A DNA stretch of 64,000 nt, from positions 19,131,501 through 19,195,500 of the forward strand of contig OX327711.1 in assembly GCA_946807835.1 (NCBI GenBank), given 5' to 3'. The position numbers were made by a program, and so were the translations under genes. Positions 12,601 through 24,270 of this stretch are shown here, one piece after another (the first letter of the stretch is position 1; the number at the start of each line of letters is the position of its first letter). The stretch comes from Ailanthus altissimus. Lineage: Eukaryota > Streptophyta > Magnoliopsida > Sapindales > Simaroubaceae. The notes under the pieces are model-generated. The model saw nothing but the letters and a program-made list of their open reading frames with translations. It ran no database searches and had not been told where the DNA came from.

Positions 12601-15069
12601 ATAATTCTTGATTCGATATTCCAACAACGTCACTTGTGTTTTCCTCCAACTAGCTTACAGAACTCACCATTGTTAACTACTATTAGGCAAACAGCCTCGG
12701 CCTTTAGAGAAGGCTAGATTTGGCAGTCTATTAGTGTTTCAACAGCCTTGATTTTGATGAATTGATGACTATTGTTATTTATTTTTACTATTGTTCGAGT
12801 TGTTGGGGATTGGTTGAAATCTTAAAAGGGATAATTAGTAGAGGATTTGACAAATATGTGGTAATGAATTTTATATTCGCTGTCCCTATTTGCGGGGGTA
12901 GTTTTTGTATCTTGTGTGCAAGGGTAATTTTTGCCCTTTTTTATATGAGAGTAGGGTTTTCTTATCTTTAATATATAGGGATAATAATCTTTGGTTATAA
13001 GAATAATCTTTTAATATGAGATACATGTTGTGTCTCTTCTTTAAAAGAGGATAAGTTTAGGCGTATGTCAATGAGTTAGTATTATATAACGTCTTGATAA
13101 TTTTTTAATTATTATATTAGTGGTTCTGCGATGTAATATTAATAATTTTAATCATAATATTACATTTGTTTAATAAAAAAAGTACTCTAAAATAATTTTA
13201 GTTAATCGAGAAATTATGTAATTGTGAGAAAATATTTGAAATTATCATGATATGATAATAAGAAATTTTTTTTCAATTTTTTTGATATTGGTACGCGTAG
13301 GATTCAAACCCACTCATAAATGGGTAAAGTACTTTCAACTAGTAAATGATTACCATTAAATTATTAGAGAAATTTTTTAAAACTCTTATATTTCGTAAGT
13401 TATATTTTAAAGAGTTTATGATTGTTAGATCCCTAAATTTTTGTAAAATTAATTAAAAAATTCCCAAAATTTTATAATATCCTAAAATACCTCTGTCCAT
13501 TAAATGCTACCGTTCATTTTAACATAAGGGAAAGATAATACTTTGACATACTAAGAACTACAAAAACTCGTTAGATGTATAATCAAATCTACATGGCAAT
13601 GTGTAATTCGAGATAAAAATAAACTTGACTTAGATTCAACAATTTAACTTTCACTTTTGAGCTAGAGAATTTTTTTTCTAAATCTTGTGATGCTTTATTA
13701 ATAGGATACTTTGATCGAAGAGAAGGCTTTGGATGAAACCTTTTACCTTTTTTATAAGCTTAAATAAAATACTCATTTGATCTTTTTAAGTAATTTAAAA
13801 TTCTTATGTCACTTGGAACTAGGAAAAAGTATAGAAAAATACAAGCAAATATACATAGGAATCTAAAAGTTGTGTCTAAATTTCATATCTTATTATTTCA
13901 CAAATCCAAATTCTTCACTAAAATCTCCTTGGGTAAGCGACTGGGCACTTTCCACCGTGACCATACCCCTTGAAGTTCAACTTCAGAATCTCCAAGTTTA
14001 GGAATCTGCAACTCTAGGGTTGCTCTGAGATAATTTGAAAATCCTCTTATCAAACGAGATTGCAAAAGTCAACAAATGGTGCTAACTTTTTGTCAACTCT
14101 GACCAAGGTCAAGTTCATCGACAACCCTACACATCACCATTGATTCTGTAATTGTTGGTATCTAACATCACCATCAACAACAACAAGGAGAGCTGCAAGT
14201 CATCATTCTCGAACTCGAAGTCATTGTTCATGGATGGGATGGTGAACGTTGTGCGTGAGTTAAAACTATGCTGTGGAGTGCAAACGAGTTGGATGCACTT
14301 AAATGGGTATCGAAGAAAATGGAGGTTAAGGAGAATGGTAGTGGGTTATTGAGGAGAGGAGAATGGATAACTGTGATAAGTCTGATTTAGATGATTATGG
14401 GCAGATGACTTATTTTGGGAGAAAATTATTTTTTGTACTTAAACATTCTCATTCTTCCTAGCATATTTATATTCTATTTTTGCCATTTAAATTAAGCTAG
14501 TTTGGAGCTCTCATGAGAGAGCCAGATGACTTTTTACTTTTTGGAGGAATTGAGATTATAAGGTAGTTTTTAACAAGTGAGAAAATAAAGAAAAATATAT
14601 GAAGGTGCATAGAAAAAACAATAAAATAAACTTTGAAGATTATCATGTGGTCATTCCATAGCTTCTTCACTAAAAGTAATGTTAGGCATTTTATTTTATT
14701 CTAAATTAAACTTTAAAAATGATGTGTTAAATAAATATTAAATAATAAAATAGTATTAATTTTAAAATTATTTATTATATTTAATATTTGTTTGACACTT
14801 AATATTTGTTTGACACGTAACTTTTAGGATAAAAATTTGAAATACGTAATATTACTCCTTCACTAATTCCATTAATTTTTTTTTGAAAAGTCAACTTGAT
14901 ACTAACTTCCATTAATCAAAGGAAATCGGTAATTACATACTTATTAATACAAATTATGTTAAAGCAAATAACAAACACTAAATAATGAGGATATTTTAGG
15001 CCATTCTAAAACCAAATGGTCTTTCAGCCAGTTTTACAAAAACTTGGGGGTTTATAAATTATAAACACA
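12601..15069. other. Gene-poor AT-rich region
   Basis: No supportable gene. A short segment at about 13290-13375 has a GGATTCAAACCC B-box-like motif and might be a SINE remnant. Moderately GC-rich sequence at 14110-14400 includes a 66-codon ORF (14152-14352) that matches nothing I know and has no splice or promoter context. Confidence 0.4.
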
Positions 15070-15780
15070 ATTTAAATATAATATTTATATTATAAGTTAT
15101 TAGTAATAAATTTTCATTATTAAATAGTGTTTATAAAAAATTTTAATTAATCATTAAACTAATATTAGAGTTACAATTATTTTTATATATTATTATTATG
15201 TGAGAGTTTCTATATATTAAATTATTATGAAAGTTCTAGTGTATTAAATTATTCTTATTAAATTTAGAATTAATAGGTGGACTAACTAACTAATTAACTA
15301 ACTATATATATATGAAGGGATGTTTATCCTTATTAGAAGTGTGTGGGAGTAAAGAAAATAAAAAAGTGGATATATACATACTAATAAATTAAATTAAATA
15401 TTTTTATACTATATTTTTGAATAATTATGATTATAGAGACTTGACGTTTCCTTTTAATGATCATGTTTATTGACGTTTTCTCCTAATGATCATGTTTATC
15501 GATGGAGATTAGTTATAAGCATTAAATTATGTCTTGGAGCCATATAAATCATTTTTATTTGTATGAGAAAATGACTATTTAATTATAGGGACTTGTTAAC
15601 ATACGTCTTTTTACTCAAAGTTAGTTTTTTTTTTCCTTATCATACTTATATATATGTTGTTAATATATTATTTATATATGTGATAATAAATTTTATAAAC
15701 TATAATCAAAATAAATTATTTTAACAATCTAAAGTTAAATATGTCTTGTACTTTTATTAGTTGTTATTATATTTGTAGAG
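15070..15780 (+). repeat. Direct repeat pair, left copy
   Basis: This AT-rich segment aligns over about 600 bp with 17625-18245 in the same orientation. Shared landmarks: ATTATTATTATGTGAGAGTTT, AGTGTATTAAATTATTCTTATTA, a GGGATGTTTATCCTTATTAG(A/T)AGTG-type segment, and AATGATCATG(T/C)TTAT. The copies are diverged, with indels. They may be LTRs or MITE copies of an unknown family; no coding sequence lies with them. Confidence 0.55.
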
Positions 15781-16014
15781 TATATTTTGATTAGTGTTAT
15801 TATTTTATATTTGAGTAAATTTTTTTTAATATAAATAAACAACATTGATTAATATGGAACCATATCAATATGTCAAATACATATTAACTCTCTAGTTATA
15901 TATTTGTTGATTTTAGTATCCGCATTGATCTCAAAATGTTTATTTATTGTAGGCCTTATAAATGTTATATATAAAATCATTTAAAAAAATATGTATTTAT
16001 GATTTTAAATAGAA

Positions 16015-16754
16015 TATTGATTAAAAATTATTGGAATATAATTTGGGGATTAAGTTAAGTGTGTAGGGTGCGCACGGATCGAAGACAGACGTAAAAGAAG
16101 GCAAAAAATGAAGAAGGGCGCACTAGGCGACCAGGAGTGGGCGCCGCGGCGCCCAGAACAGAACCTCAGCGCTGCGGCGCCAGGAAGCCAGCGCCGCAGC
16201 GCTCAGCAGAAGCGCGCTAGCGCTGAAGCGATGAGATCCCAGCGCTGGATGCGGGAACAGTATCTCGAAATTAAGAAACTTCTTAATTTCATCTCCCACT
16301 TGTTTCAGGACTCTCTAATATGACTCCCACATGTATAGGGAAAACCTATGACGTCCCAATGCCTATATAAAGGCTATCAATTGGCTTGTAAACATATCTT
16401 TGTGATCAAGAGTGATCTTAGTGAGATCTTGGTGATCAACAATAATCTTAGTGATAATTTTTAGTAGTTTTTTGTGAGAGAAAATCTCTAGAGAGTAAGA
16501 GAGAGTTTTCTTTGTGATCTTTCTTGTAATAAGCATACTTTGTGGTTGCCTTGTGATTCATAAGAAGAGAAGAGTGTGATCTTGATCCGCCGTGGACGTA
16601 GGCAAGTTACCGAATCACATAATTTTTTGTATGTTCTTCTTCTACCCATTTTTCTCTTTTATTTTTTAATAACTTGTTCTATATTATTATATTATTTAAG
16701 TGAATTATTTAACTTATTTGTGTACTTCCGCTTCAACAAATCATTTAGTTTAAG

Positions 16755-16756
<2 letters not shown>
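16015..16756 (+). repeat. LTR-like dispersed repeat, copy 2
   Basis: Same family and orientation as 6545-7200, with the better preserved structure: a GC-rich block at 16130-16240 including a perfect 16-bp palindrome (16139-16154), a TATATAAAGG box (about 16364), repeated GTGATCTTAGTGA segments, and the tail ATCTTGATCCGCCGTGGACG (16580-16599) then CCGAATCACATAA. It lies between the two copies of the 15070/17625 repeat. No gag-pol sequence is attached. Confidence 0.62.

Positions 16757-16804
<48 letters not shown>
16757..16804. repeat. Compound (AT)n(GT)n microsatellite
   Basis: An uninterrupted AT run is followed directly by a GT run (16790-16804), at the right end of the LTR-like copy. Likely polymorphic. 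Confidence 0.9.
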
Positions 16805-17624
16805 ACACGCTACTATGTTTTGAAATGTTATATAGTATCTTCGAGTCATTAATTTGCAAATTCAGTTATATCTTGAGTGTTCTTGTAGCTTCACGAGCTT
16901 GTAAAAGATGCAGTGTAGGCCAAAAGTCTTAAAATTATACAATTTATAATTGATTATAAAGCTTTTATTCATTTGACTTCATGAGTTAAAATAACTACAA
17001 ACAAATATTTTAGTTTATTAACATTTTTAATCAATTAATATCTATTTAAAAGATCAGTTATCTTGGTTGAATATAATGATCTACTTTATAGTTGCATACA
17101 TAAACTTTTTGTGTATTATTGATAATATCATTATTCATGTATGTTTTAATATTTTATCTTTAATATTAGTCATCAAATAATGTGTATTTAAGCAGTTACA
17201 ATTTTAGTATTTATTATTTTGATAACTTAGGGTATTCGATAAATATTTAATAGTATAAAATGTATTAATTTTAATGCTTTTTGTAAGATAAAATATCTAT
17301 AGTAAATGTTAGAAATGTGTTTTTACGAATCTCTCTATATATATACACTAGGTTTAGTATTTTAGTTTGGATGAAATACGAAGGAAAGACCATATAGCTG
17401 TATTAGATCTATTTTATATTTTGGTGTTAAAAGATTTTGTATATTTATTTTTAGATCAAACTGATAGATGTAGGTGGTGTATGGTAAACTAAAATCAACT
17501 TTTTAAAATTATATTTATTTAGTGTATTATAATATAATATTTTTAAATGAAACATCGTTTTAAAAGGTTACATCATTTTTAAAAAATTTAATCTTTTTAA
17601 ATATTTCATGAGTTACATCTTTTA

Positions 17625-18245
17625 AATATAGTTTTTATATTGTAAATTATTAATAATAAATTATTATCATTATACGATGATTATAATATAATTAAATTAG
17701 CCATTAAAGCTAGATTAAATGTGAGTGTTACAATTTTTATATATTATTATTATTATTATTATGTGAGAGTTTTTATATATTAAATTATTATAAGAGATAC
17801 AATGTATTAAATTATTCTTATTAATATTAAAATTAATACTTAGACTATCTACCACTATTCTTATTAATATTAGAATTAATACATAGATTACTTATCACTA
17901 TATAAAATGATGCTTACCTTTATTAAAAGTGCGAGAGTGAAAAAAATAAGAAAGTAAATATACACATACAAATAAAATAATTTTTATATTATATTTTTGA
18001 GCAACTATGCCTATAGAAACTTGATATTTTCTTACAATGATCATGCTTATGAAGTTAATAGATTCGTATTTACTTGTCCAAGAGTAAAACTATTTAGTTT
18101 TAAGATAATATTATTAACATGTCTCTTTTAACTCAAAGTTAGATTTTATTTTTATTTTCTTGCTTTATTTATATGTCTGTTGTTAATATATTTTTTATAT
18201 GAGATGATATAATGTAAAATATGATTAAAATAAATTTATCCAACA
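17625..18245 (+). repeat. Direct repeat pair, right copy
   Basis: Diverged copy of 15070-15780 in direct orientation, with an expanded ATT run at 17741-17761 and a local duplication of the TTCTTATTAATATTA segment (17814-17880). The intervening 1.8 kb contains the LTR-like copy 2. Confidence 0.55.
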
Positions 18246-18469
18246 TAAATCATGCCTTTGAGTGCTCTTGTTAATTTATTGTCTACGATTTTTTTAAATC
18301 AATATTTTTAGTTTGCATTTTCTAAGAGTTAAAAAAGTTGTGAAATCAAATAAAATGTCTTTGAAAAGACTAATCCACCCTCATAAAAGGCTCGATCTAC
18401 TTATTAATCTATTCACTTGAACTCGAGCCTAAACTGTTAGTATTATTATGAATAAAAAAGCTTTTAAAA

Positions 18470-19531
18470 GAGATAAGGACAATTTTATTTCTTAAATTTG
18501 GTCCATTACCCAAATTTGTCACCCTTATTTCGAATTATCCAATTTATCCCTCTGCATTAGGTAGCTATTGTCAGATTTGAATCCTAACTCACCAGGAAGA
18601 TATTTATATATGTTGACACGTGCCAAATGATCATTGATTATTAAATAAATAAATAATAACTTTGCCATTATCGCCAGTCGCTCAACAGCAACCGCCAGTG
18701 ACAAAAATAATCAAGCTCCATAGTATTAGACTTTATTTTTCCTAATTTATATAATAATGTCTATTTTCGACCCAAAAAATAATTAAAAGATGACCAAATA
18801 TAGTATGAGAACGCCGGCCACCATTACCCCTATCAAAATAGTGGCACAATGATGTGCACCACCTCACCATTTGATGGTCACTGTTATCTCGTGGTTAAGG
18901 GTGGCAACCACCAATGTCCTTTATCAAATAATAGGACAGTGACGTGCATCACTACTCCTATTAGACAAATCTATTGACAATTTATCCAATAATAGTAGTG
19001 GTGCACATTACTGCCTACTGTTTAATAGTCGTCACTGCCTTCTTACTATATTTGGCCATCCTTTTATCTTCTTTTTTTGTTAAAATTATCTCTACCATTG
19101 CATAGATCAGAAAAAATAGAGTTCAATGATATAAATTTTGATTATTTTTATTATTAGAAGTTAGTGACCAATGGCGAACTACTACCAATAAAGTCTTGCC
19201 ATCAATGGAGATTTCTTTTATTTTTAAATTATTTATCTTTAAAAAAATATATTTATATTTTTTAAAAAATCAATATTAATTTTGATCCTATCCAAGTGTA
19301 TTACGTGCCTTTTTTTTTTTTTTATCAATGACCACTCATTGATTGACATATTGACACATGGACATGATAGGCACAATCAAATGGTCAGTGATATTGTACA
19401 ACAAAATAAATTTTTTTTTTGTAATCTAACAGTAGCTACTTAATGGAGAGGGACAAAATTGGATAATTCAAAATAAAATAGATAAATTTAGGTGGGGGGC
19501 TAAATTCAATGGACAAATTTGTCCCTATCCC
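18470..19531. mobile_element. Foldback (long inverted repeat) element F1, Mutator-MITE-like
   Basis: The left end GAGATAAGGACAATTTTATT and the right end, read in reverse complement, GGGATAGGGACAAATTTGTC begin inverted repeats of roughly 100 bp (18470-18570 against 19430-19531). Internal segments continue the inverted relation towards the middle. The centre is rich in GTGGTGCAC/GTGATGTGCA motifs. Flanks CTTTTAAAA (18461-18469) and TTTTCAAAA (19532-19540) agree at 7 of 9 positions and may be a 9-bp target duplication, as for Mutator elements. No transposase is present, so it is non-autonomous. Confidence 0.6.
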
Positions 19532-19577
19532 TTTTCAAAACTTAGAAATGTAAATATAAATGCAAAATAACATTTTA

Positions 19578-20700
19578 GTCCTTAGCATTTGACCTAATTC
19601 TCAAATTTATTTTATTAGTTTCATAAAAATCAAAATTATCCTAGTCCGTTAGTAAGATTTTGTTATTTTAACACTAGAGGGATAAATTTGTCAATCAACA
19701 CAAAAATTTAAAATGACCTAACACAAACTTACATTTAACATGTAATGTCCATGTGTCAATTATTGATGAGTTCAAATTTTAATATTTATTTAAAAATAAT
19801 ATAAAAAAATAGACTTTTTCAAAGCACTAATGAGCCATTGCTGGCCACTAGCCTCAAACGAAAAAATTATCAAAATTTATTTTCTTAAACTCTATTTTTT
19901 TTTTATCTATATAATAGTACTATTATTTTTGTCAAAAAGAAAAAATAATAAAAGGTAGGCAAAATGGGGTGAAATGGTAGCGGCCACAGCCACGCCACCC
20001 TCAAATGGCGGAGCGGTGATTTACACCACCATCACTAGTGAGCCATTGCCGGCCATCGGCCTCAAGCGAAAAAAATTATCAAAATTTATTTTTTTAAACT
20101 CTATTTTTTTTTATCTATATAATAGTGCAGTTATTTTTGTCAAAAAGAATAAAGAATAAAAGGTAGGCAAAATGGGGTGAAAAGGTAGTGGCCACAGCCA
20201 CACCACCCTCAAATAGCAGAGCGGTGATTTGCACCGCCATCATCACTTGACAAACCAAGGGGTAATCTGTTAAATGGTAGCTATGGTGCAAGTCACCTCT
20301 CCACTATTTGATGGCGACATGGTGGTGTGATCCCACAATTATATAGATCATAAAAAATAGAATTTAATAACATAAATTTTGATATTTTTATTGTTGGAGG
20401 TCATGGCCAATAGCTGTCGGCAGTGGCTCATCGACGGCTTTGGCAGTCTTTTTTATTTTTACATTATTTTATTATTTTTAAAAAAAATTAATTTAAATTA
20501 TATTAAATGAATAAATAAGAATATGTCATGTGTTAAGATCAGATCCTATCAGTTTATGAAAGACAAAAATATCATTACATAGAAAAATTAGTTTTTCTGT
20601 CAAAATTAATAAAATCTTGCTAACGAAGTAGAACAATTTTAAATTTTTTAAACTTAAGGATAAAATTGAGAATTAAGTTAAGGCATAAGGACATCTTTGT
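19578..20700. mobile_element. Foldback element F2, with an internal 208-bp tandem duplication
   Basis: The left end (GTCCTTAGCATTTGACCTAA...) matches the reverse complement of the right end (GTCCTTATGCCTTAACTTAA...) over about 90 bp, both followed by a GT(C/T)AGCAAGATTTT-like or GTTAGTAAGATTTT segment. Inside, 19831-20038 is repeated at 20039-20246. It shares the hinge sequence AATAGA(A/G)TT(C/T)AAT...ATAAATTTTGAT with F1 and F3. The ORF at 19974-20159 is part of this repeat and is not a gene. Confidence 0.55.
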
Positions 20701-21815
20701 CCCTCTACTTTGATCTGTTACTCAATTTCGTTTCATATTACCTAGATTTGTCCATTTTCATTAGTCTATTTATTGTTAAATCTTACTATTGAATGACAAA
20801 ATCATAACTTAATAAGAAAAATTCATACACTGTAATACTTGTCAAATGATTATAAATTATTAAATAAATAAATAAAACTATACTGTAAACCACTACCATC
20901 GCAGTAGACATCTAGTGGTGGCGGGCTATCGCTGACCATCAAACTTTGATGATCAAAATTTATATCATTGAACTCTTATTTTCGTGATCTACACAACGAT
21001 GAAAATATTTTTGACAAAAAAAGAGGTCAGAAGATGATCAAATACGTAATGTGAGTCATGATAGGTGAAGGGCACCGACAGTGCACGTTAGACGGAGTGG
21101 CAATGATATGCATCGCCCCTTCGATTGACATGCACCACTATTCTCGTGGTGGAGGGCGGCAACCACGATGGTGAACATCAACCGGAGCTATGGTGACATG
21201 CACCACCATCACAGTTAGATAGATTGACCATTGATCTATCCAATGGTGTCGCTAGTGCATGTCACTACTGTCTCGTTTGACGTGCATCATTGATAGCCCC
21301 TCATATGACTCCCATTACATATTTGGCCATCTTTTAGTCTTATTTTTGTCAAAAATGATCTCACTATTGTATAGATTAAAAAAAATAGAGTCCAATGATA
21401 TAAATTTTGATCATTTTTATTGCTGAAATCTAATGGTGGGCGATGACGAGCCATCGCCGAATGTTTATGCCAATAGAGGTCTATTTTTTTAAATAATTTA
21501 ATCTTAAAAATAAATTTAAAAATTATTATTAAAATTGAACCTATCAAAATGTGTCACATATGAATTTTATTTATCAATAACTAATCATTTATTAACACAT
21601 AAATATTTAAATTATTTTTTTAATGATGTATGAGCCATTTTAAACATCACATCACATGTCTATAACCATTAGAGGTAAAACAAACATTGTACTAAAATAA
21701 CTCCATTTTTATCAAACTTACCGACAACTGACTAATGGGGAGATAAATCTGGATAATTTAAAACATAATTGATAACAGTAGGAAACGGGCCAAATTCGAA
21801 GGCTTATTCCTCGAA
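20683..21815. mobile_element. Foldback element F3
   Basis: The left arm (about 20697-20780) and the reverse complement of the right arm (about 21730-21815) share CTACTTTGAT(C)TGTTACTCAA-like sequence, a TTATCCAGATTT(A/G)TC segment and CATTAGTC. The right arm is also related to both ends of F1, so F1 and F3 belong to one family. The centre again carries GTGACATGCACCACC-type repeats. It abuts F2 so closely that the border is uncertain. Confidence 0.5.
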
Positions 21816-21849
21816 TATAAATCTTTCTATAAAAGAAATTACAAATTTT

Positions 21850-22620
21850 AAAGCTTATTCGGTTGAGTTTTTCAAATAGAACTTTTGAAAGTACAATTTT
21901 TTTAAAGTAAAACTTTTAAAAGTAGAGCTTTTAAAAAACAAAACTATTGATCATTTGATTGTCAATTAAAAAAATTCTTTTCAAGTACTAAAATATTCGG
22001 ATATACATTGTTAAAAGTGTTTAATTATTATTAAAATTATAAAAATGACAATTAATAAAATTTATATCTAAATTATAAACAATTCAATTTTTTTTAATAT
22101 ATAAGTTTAAATTTATTATGTATTTTCTCAAAATTCAATTGCTTAAAATATAGAATCAAGTAAAATTAATATATAGTAGTCAATGAATCAATATAAATTA
22201 TTGTGTTTGGTATAAAAATTAAAAAAAAACAATACTTCTTTTATTTAAAAAATAAAATAATCAACAAAAATTTTGATAAATTTTTATAAAAATTTAATGG
22301 TTGTAGAGATATGAAGAATTTGAGATATAATAACTTTTTAAAAAATATGCTAGTAGAGTTCATTTTTATTAAAGGTACGCTACAAAAATAAGAAAATATT
22401 ATTATAATATATGTGACATTAGGTAAATATTATAAAAATTCAAAAAGCTCTACTTCCAAAAGTCCAAAATTTGAGCTTTTGTAAGTAGAGATAAAGTAGC
22501 TTTTTTAATTTCTAAAAGCTCTTCTTCAATTGTAATCAAACATCATAAAAATTTTGAAAAGAGCTTTTAACATTAAAAAACTCTTTTGACCAGTAGAGAA
22601 GCTCAATCAAATAAGCACTT
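21850..22620. mobile_element. hAT-like MITE, copy 1
   Basis: The left end AAGCTTATTCGGTTGAGTTT is matched in reverse complement by the right end AAGTGCTTATTTGATTGAGC. Internal sequence is rich in AAAGCTCT/AGAGCTTTT repeats near both ends, and the element has no coding capacity. The same left end and following ~300 bp recur at 22641. Confidence 0.55.
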
Positions 22621-22640
22621 AATATTTTTTTTAAGAATTA

Positions 22641-23340
22641 AGGGCTCAATTGGTTGAATTTTTCAAATAGAGTTTTTGGAATTAGAGTTTTTCAAAGAAG
22701 AGCTTTTAAGAAACAATCGCTGATCGTTTAGTTGTTAATTAAAAAAACTATTTTGAAGTATTAAATCATTTGGTTATACATTATTAAAAGTGCTTATCTG
22801 TTATTAAATTACTAAAAAAAATATTTAATAAAATTTATATTCAAAAATTAAAAATTTTAATACTTTTTATATATAAATTTAAATTTGTCATATATTTTCT
22901 CAAATTTAATTTATTAAAAAATAATAATTAAGTAAAATCAATAAATAATAAGCGACAAATCAATATAAATAATTGTATTTTGTACAAAAATTAAAAATAA
23001 AATAATACTTATTTTTATTTAAAAAATAATCAACAATAAATTTTGATAGATTCTTATAAAAATATAATAGTTGTAGAAATATGAAGAATTAGAGGTATAA
23101 TAACTTCAAAAAAATTAAAATATATTAGTTAAATAGAGTTCATTTTTATTAAGAGTACAATATGAAAATAAAAAAATATTGTGAGGATATAGATGACATT
23201 ATTCTACTATCAAAAACTTAAAATTTGAACTTTTAAAAGTAAAGGTAAAATAATTTTTAAATTTTTTTTAGTAATAGCTTTGTGTTAAAAAAAATTATTA
23301 TTAAAAAAATAAAGTTCTTTCAAACGAAGAAAATTAGCAA
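22641..23340. mobile_element. hAT-like MITE, copy 2 (degraded right end)
   Basis: Starts AGGGCTCAATTGGTTGAATT and follows copy 1 in direct orientation through TCAAATAGAGTTTTT, GAGCTTTTAA, AACAAT..TGATCGTTTAGTTG and TACATTATTAAAAGTGCTTA. The right end has lost clear similarity to the left end. Two MITEs of one family lie head to tail with about 20 bp between them. Confidence 0.5.
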
Positions 23341-23825
23341 TTTTTGGTAAGTTTTTTAAACTTTTTAAAAATTTTATTAAAATTTACCTTTGAAGTTAAA
23401 AATAGATAAAATTAATGAATTATATGTAAAAAAAAATGAGTTAGAATAGTATAAAAAAAAGTTGAAAACAGACAAAAAAATAAGAATTTTGAGTGTAATG
23501 GACCGATGTTGATGGCGGTCAAAACAGCGGCTAGCAGCCTTTGCTTTGCATTCCAATCTCGGGTGTGCATCGAGAGCCCAAAATGCCAAAACTTGACGGC
23601 AACTGCACTAACCGCCATCTGGTTTCAGCTGGTGCAGCCGCCGTCTGGTTTCAGCCAAATACACTAAAAATTATACATTTTAATTAGATTTTAACGTCTT
23701 TTACATCATTCTAACTCATTTTTCACATTTAATTCATAATAACACTTATTTTTAACTTTAAATGTAATTTTTATTTAATATTAAATTTTTAAAAAAAATT
23801 TAAAAAAACTTACAAGATTTAACTA
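23340..23825. mobile_element. Foldback element with GC-rich centre
   Basis: The left arm (about 23345-23500) is matched in reverse complement by 23655-23820; shared blocks include GTAAGTTTTTTTAAA, AAGTTAAAAATA and ATGAGTTAGAAT. Between the arms is a ~155-bp segment (23500-23655) far richer in GC than its surroundings, with a repeated TCTGGTTTCAGC motif (about 23617 and 23645). ORFs across the centre on the minus strand have no family match and run out into the AT-rich arms. Confidence 0.5.
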
Positions 23826-24270
23826 TTTTCTTATTTTGAAATGACAAATATATTCAATAATACTTGATCTACGCAATAACAATTTTAAGAATATCTATCC
23901 ATCAATATGATTTTTAGTTCGATAAAAAAAGAAAAAGGAATTTTATGTTTTTGATTTTAGAATAAAATTGTGTATAAGTGAAAATTTTAGTTAATAAAAA
24001 ATAATTAATTTAAAATTAGTTAAGAAAATAAAAAATAATGAAAATTTCCCTAAACCTTGAGCATTTATTGTTTTTTAAAAAATCACATTTATAAATTTTG
24101 AATTATAAATTACAGAAATCTCAATAACAAAAACTGCATTGAAGTTCGTGCTCACGAAAGCATCACAAGCTCTTGATTGAAATTAACAATTAAAGCTGAC
24201 CATGCAAATCTGGTAAATGATCTCAATTCTAAGAAAACTCCCAGCAACACTGTCACCATTAAACAAAATC

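Noticed and set aside
13276..13375. A second SINE suggested by a B-box-like GGATTCAAACCC motif
   Set aside because: No A box, tail or target duplication was found around it, so it is only mentioned in the regional description.
19974..20159. A 61-codon ORF with an Ala/Thr-rich start
   Set aside because: It lies inside foldback element F2 and crosses its 208-bp tandem duplication.
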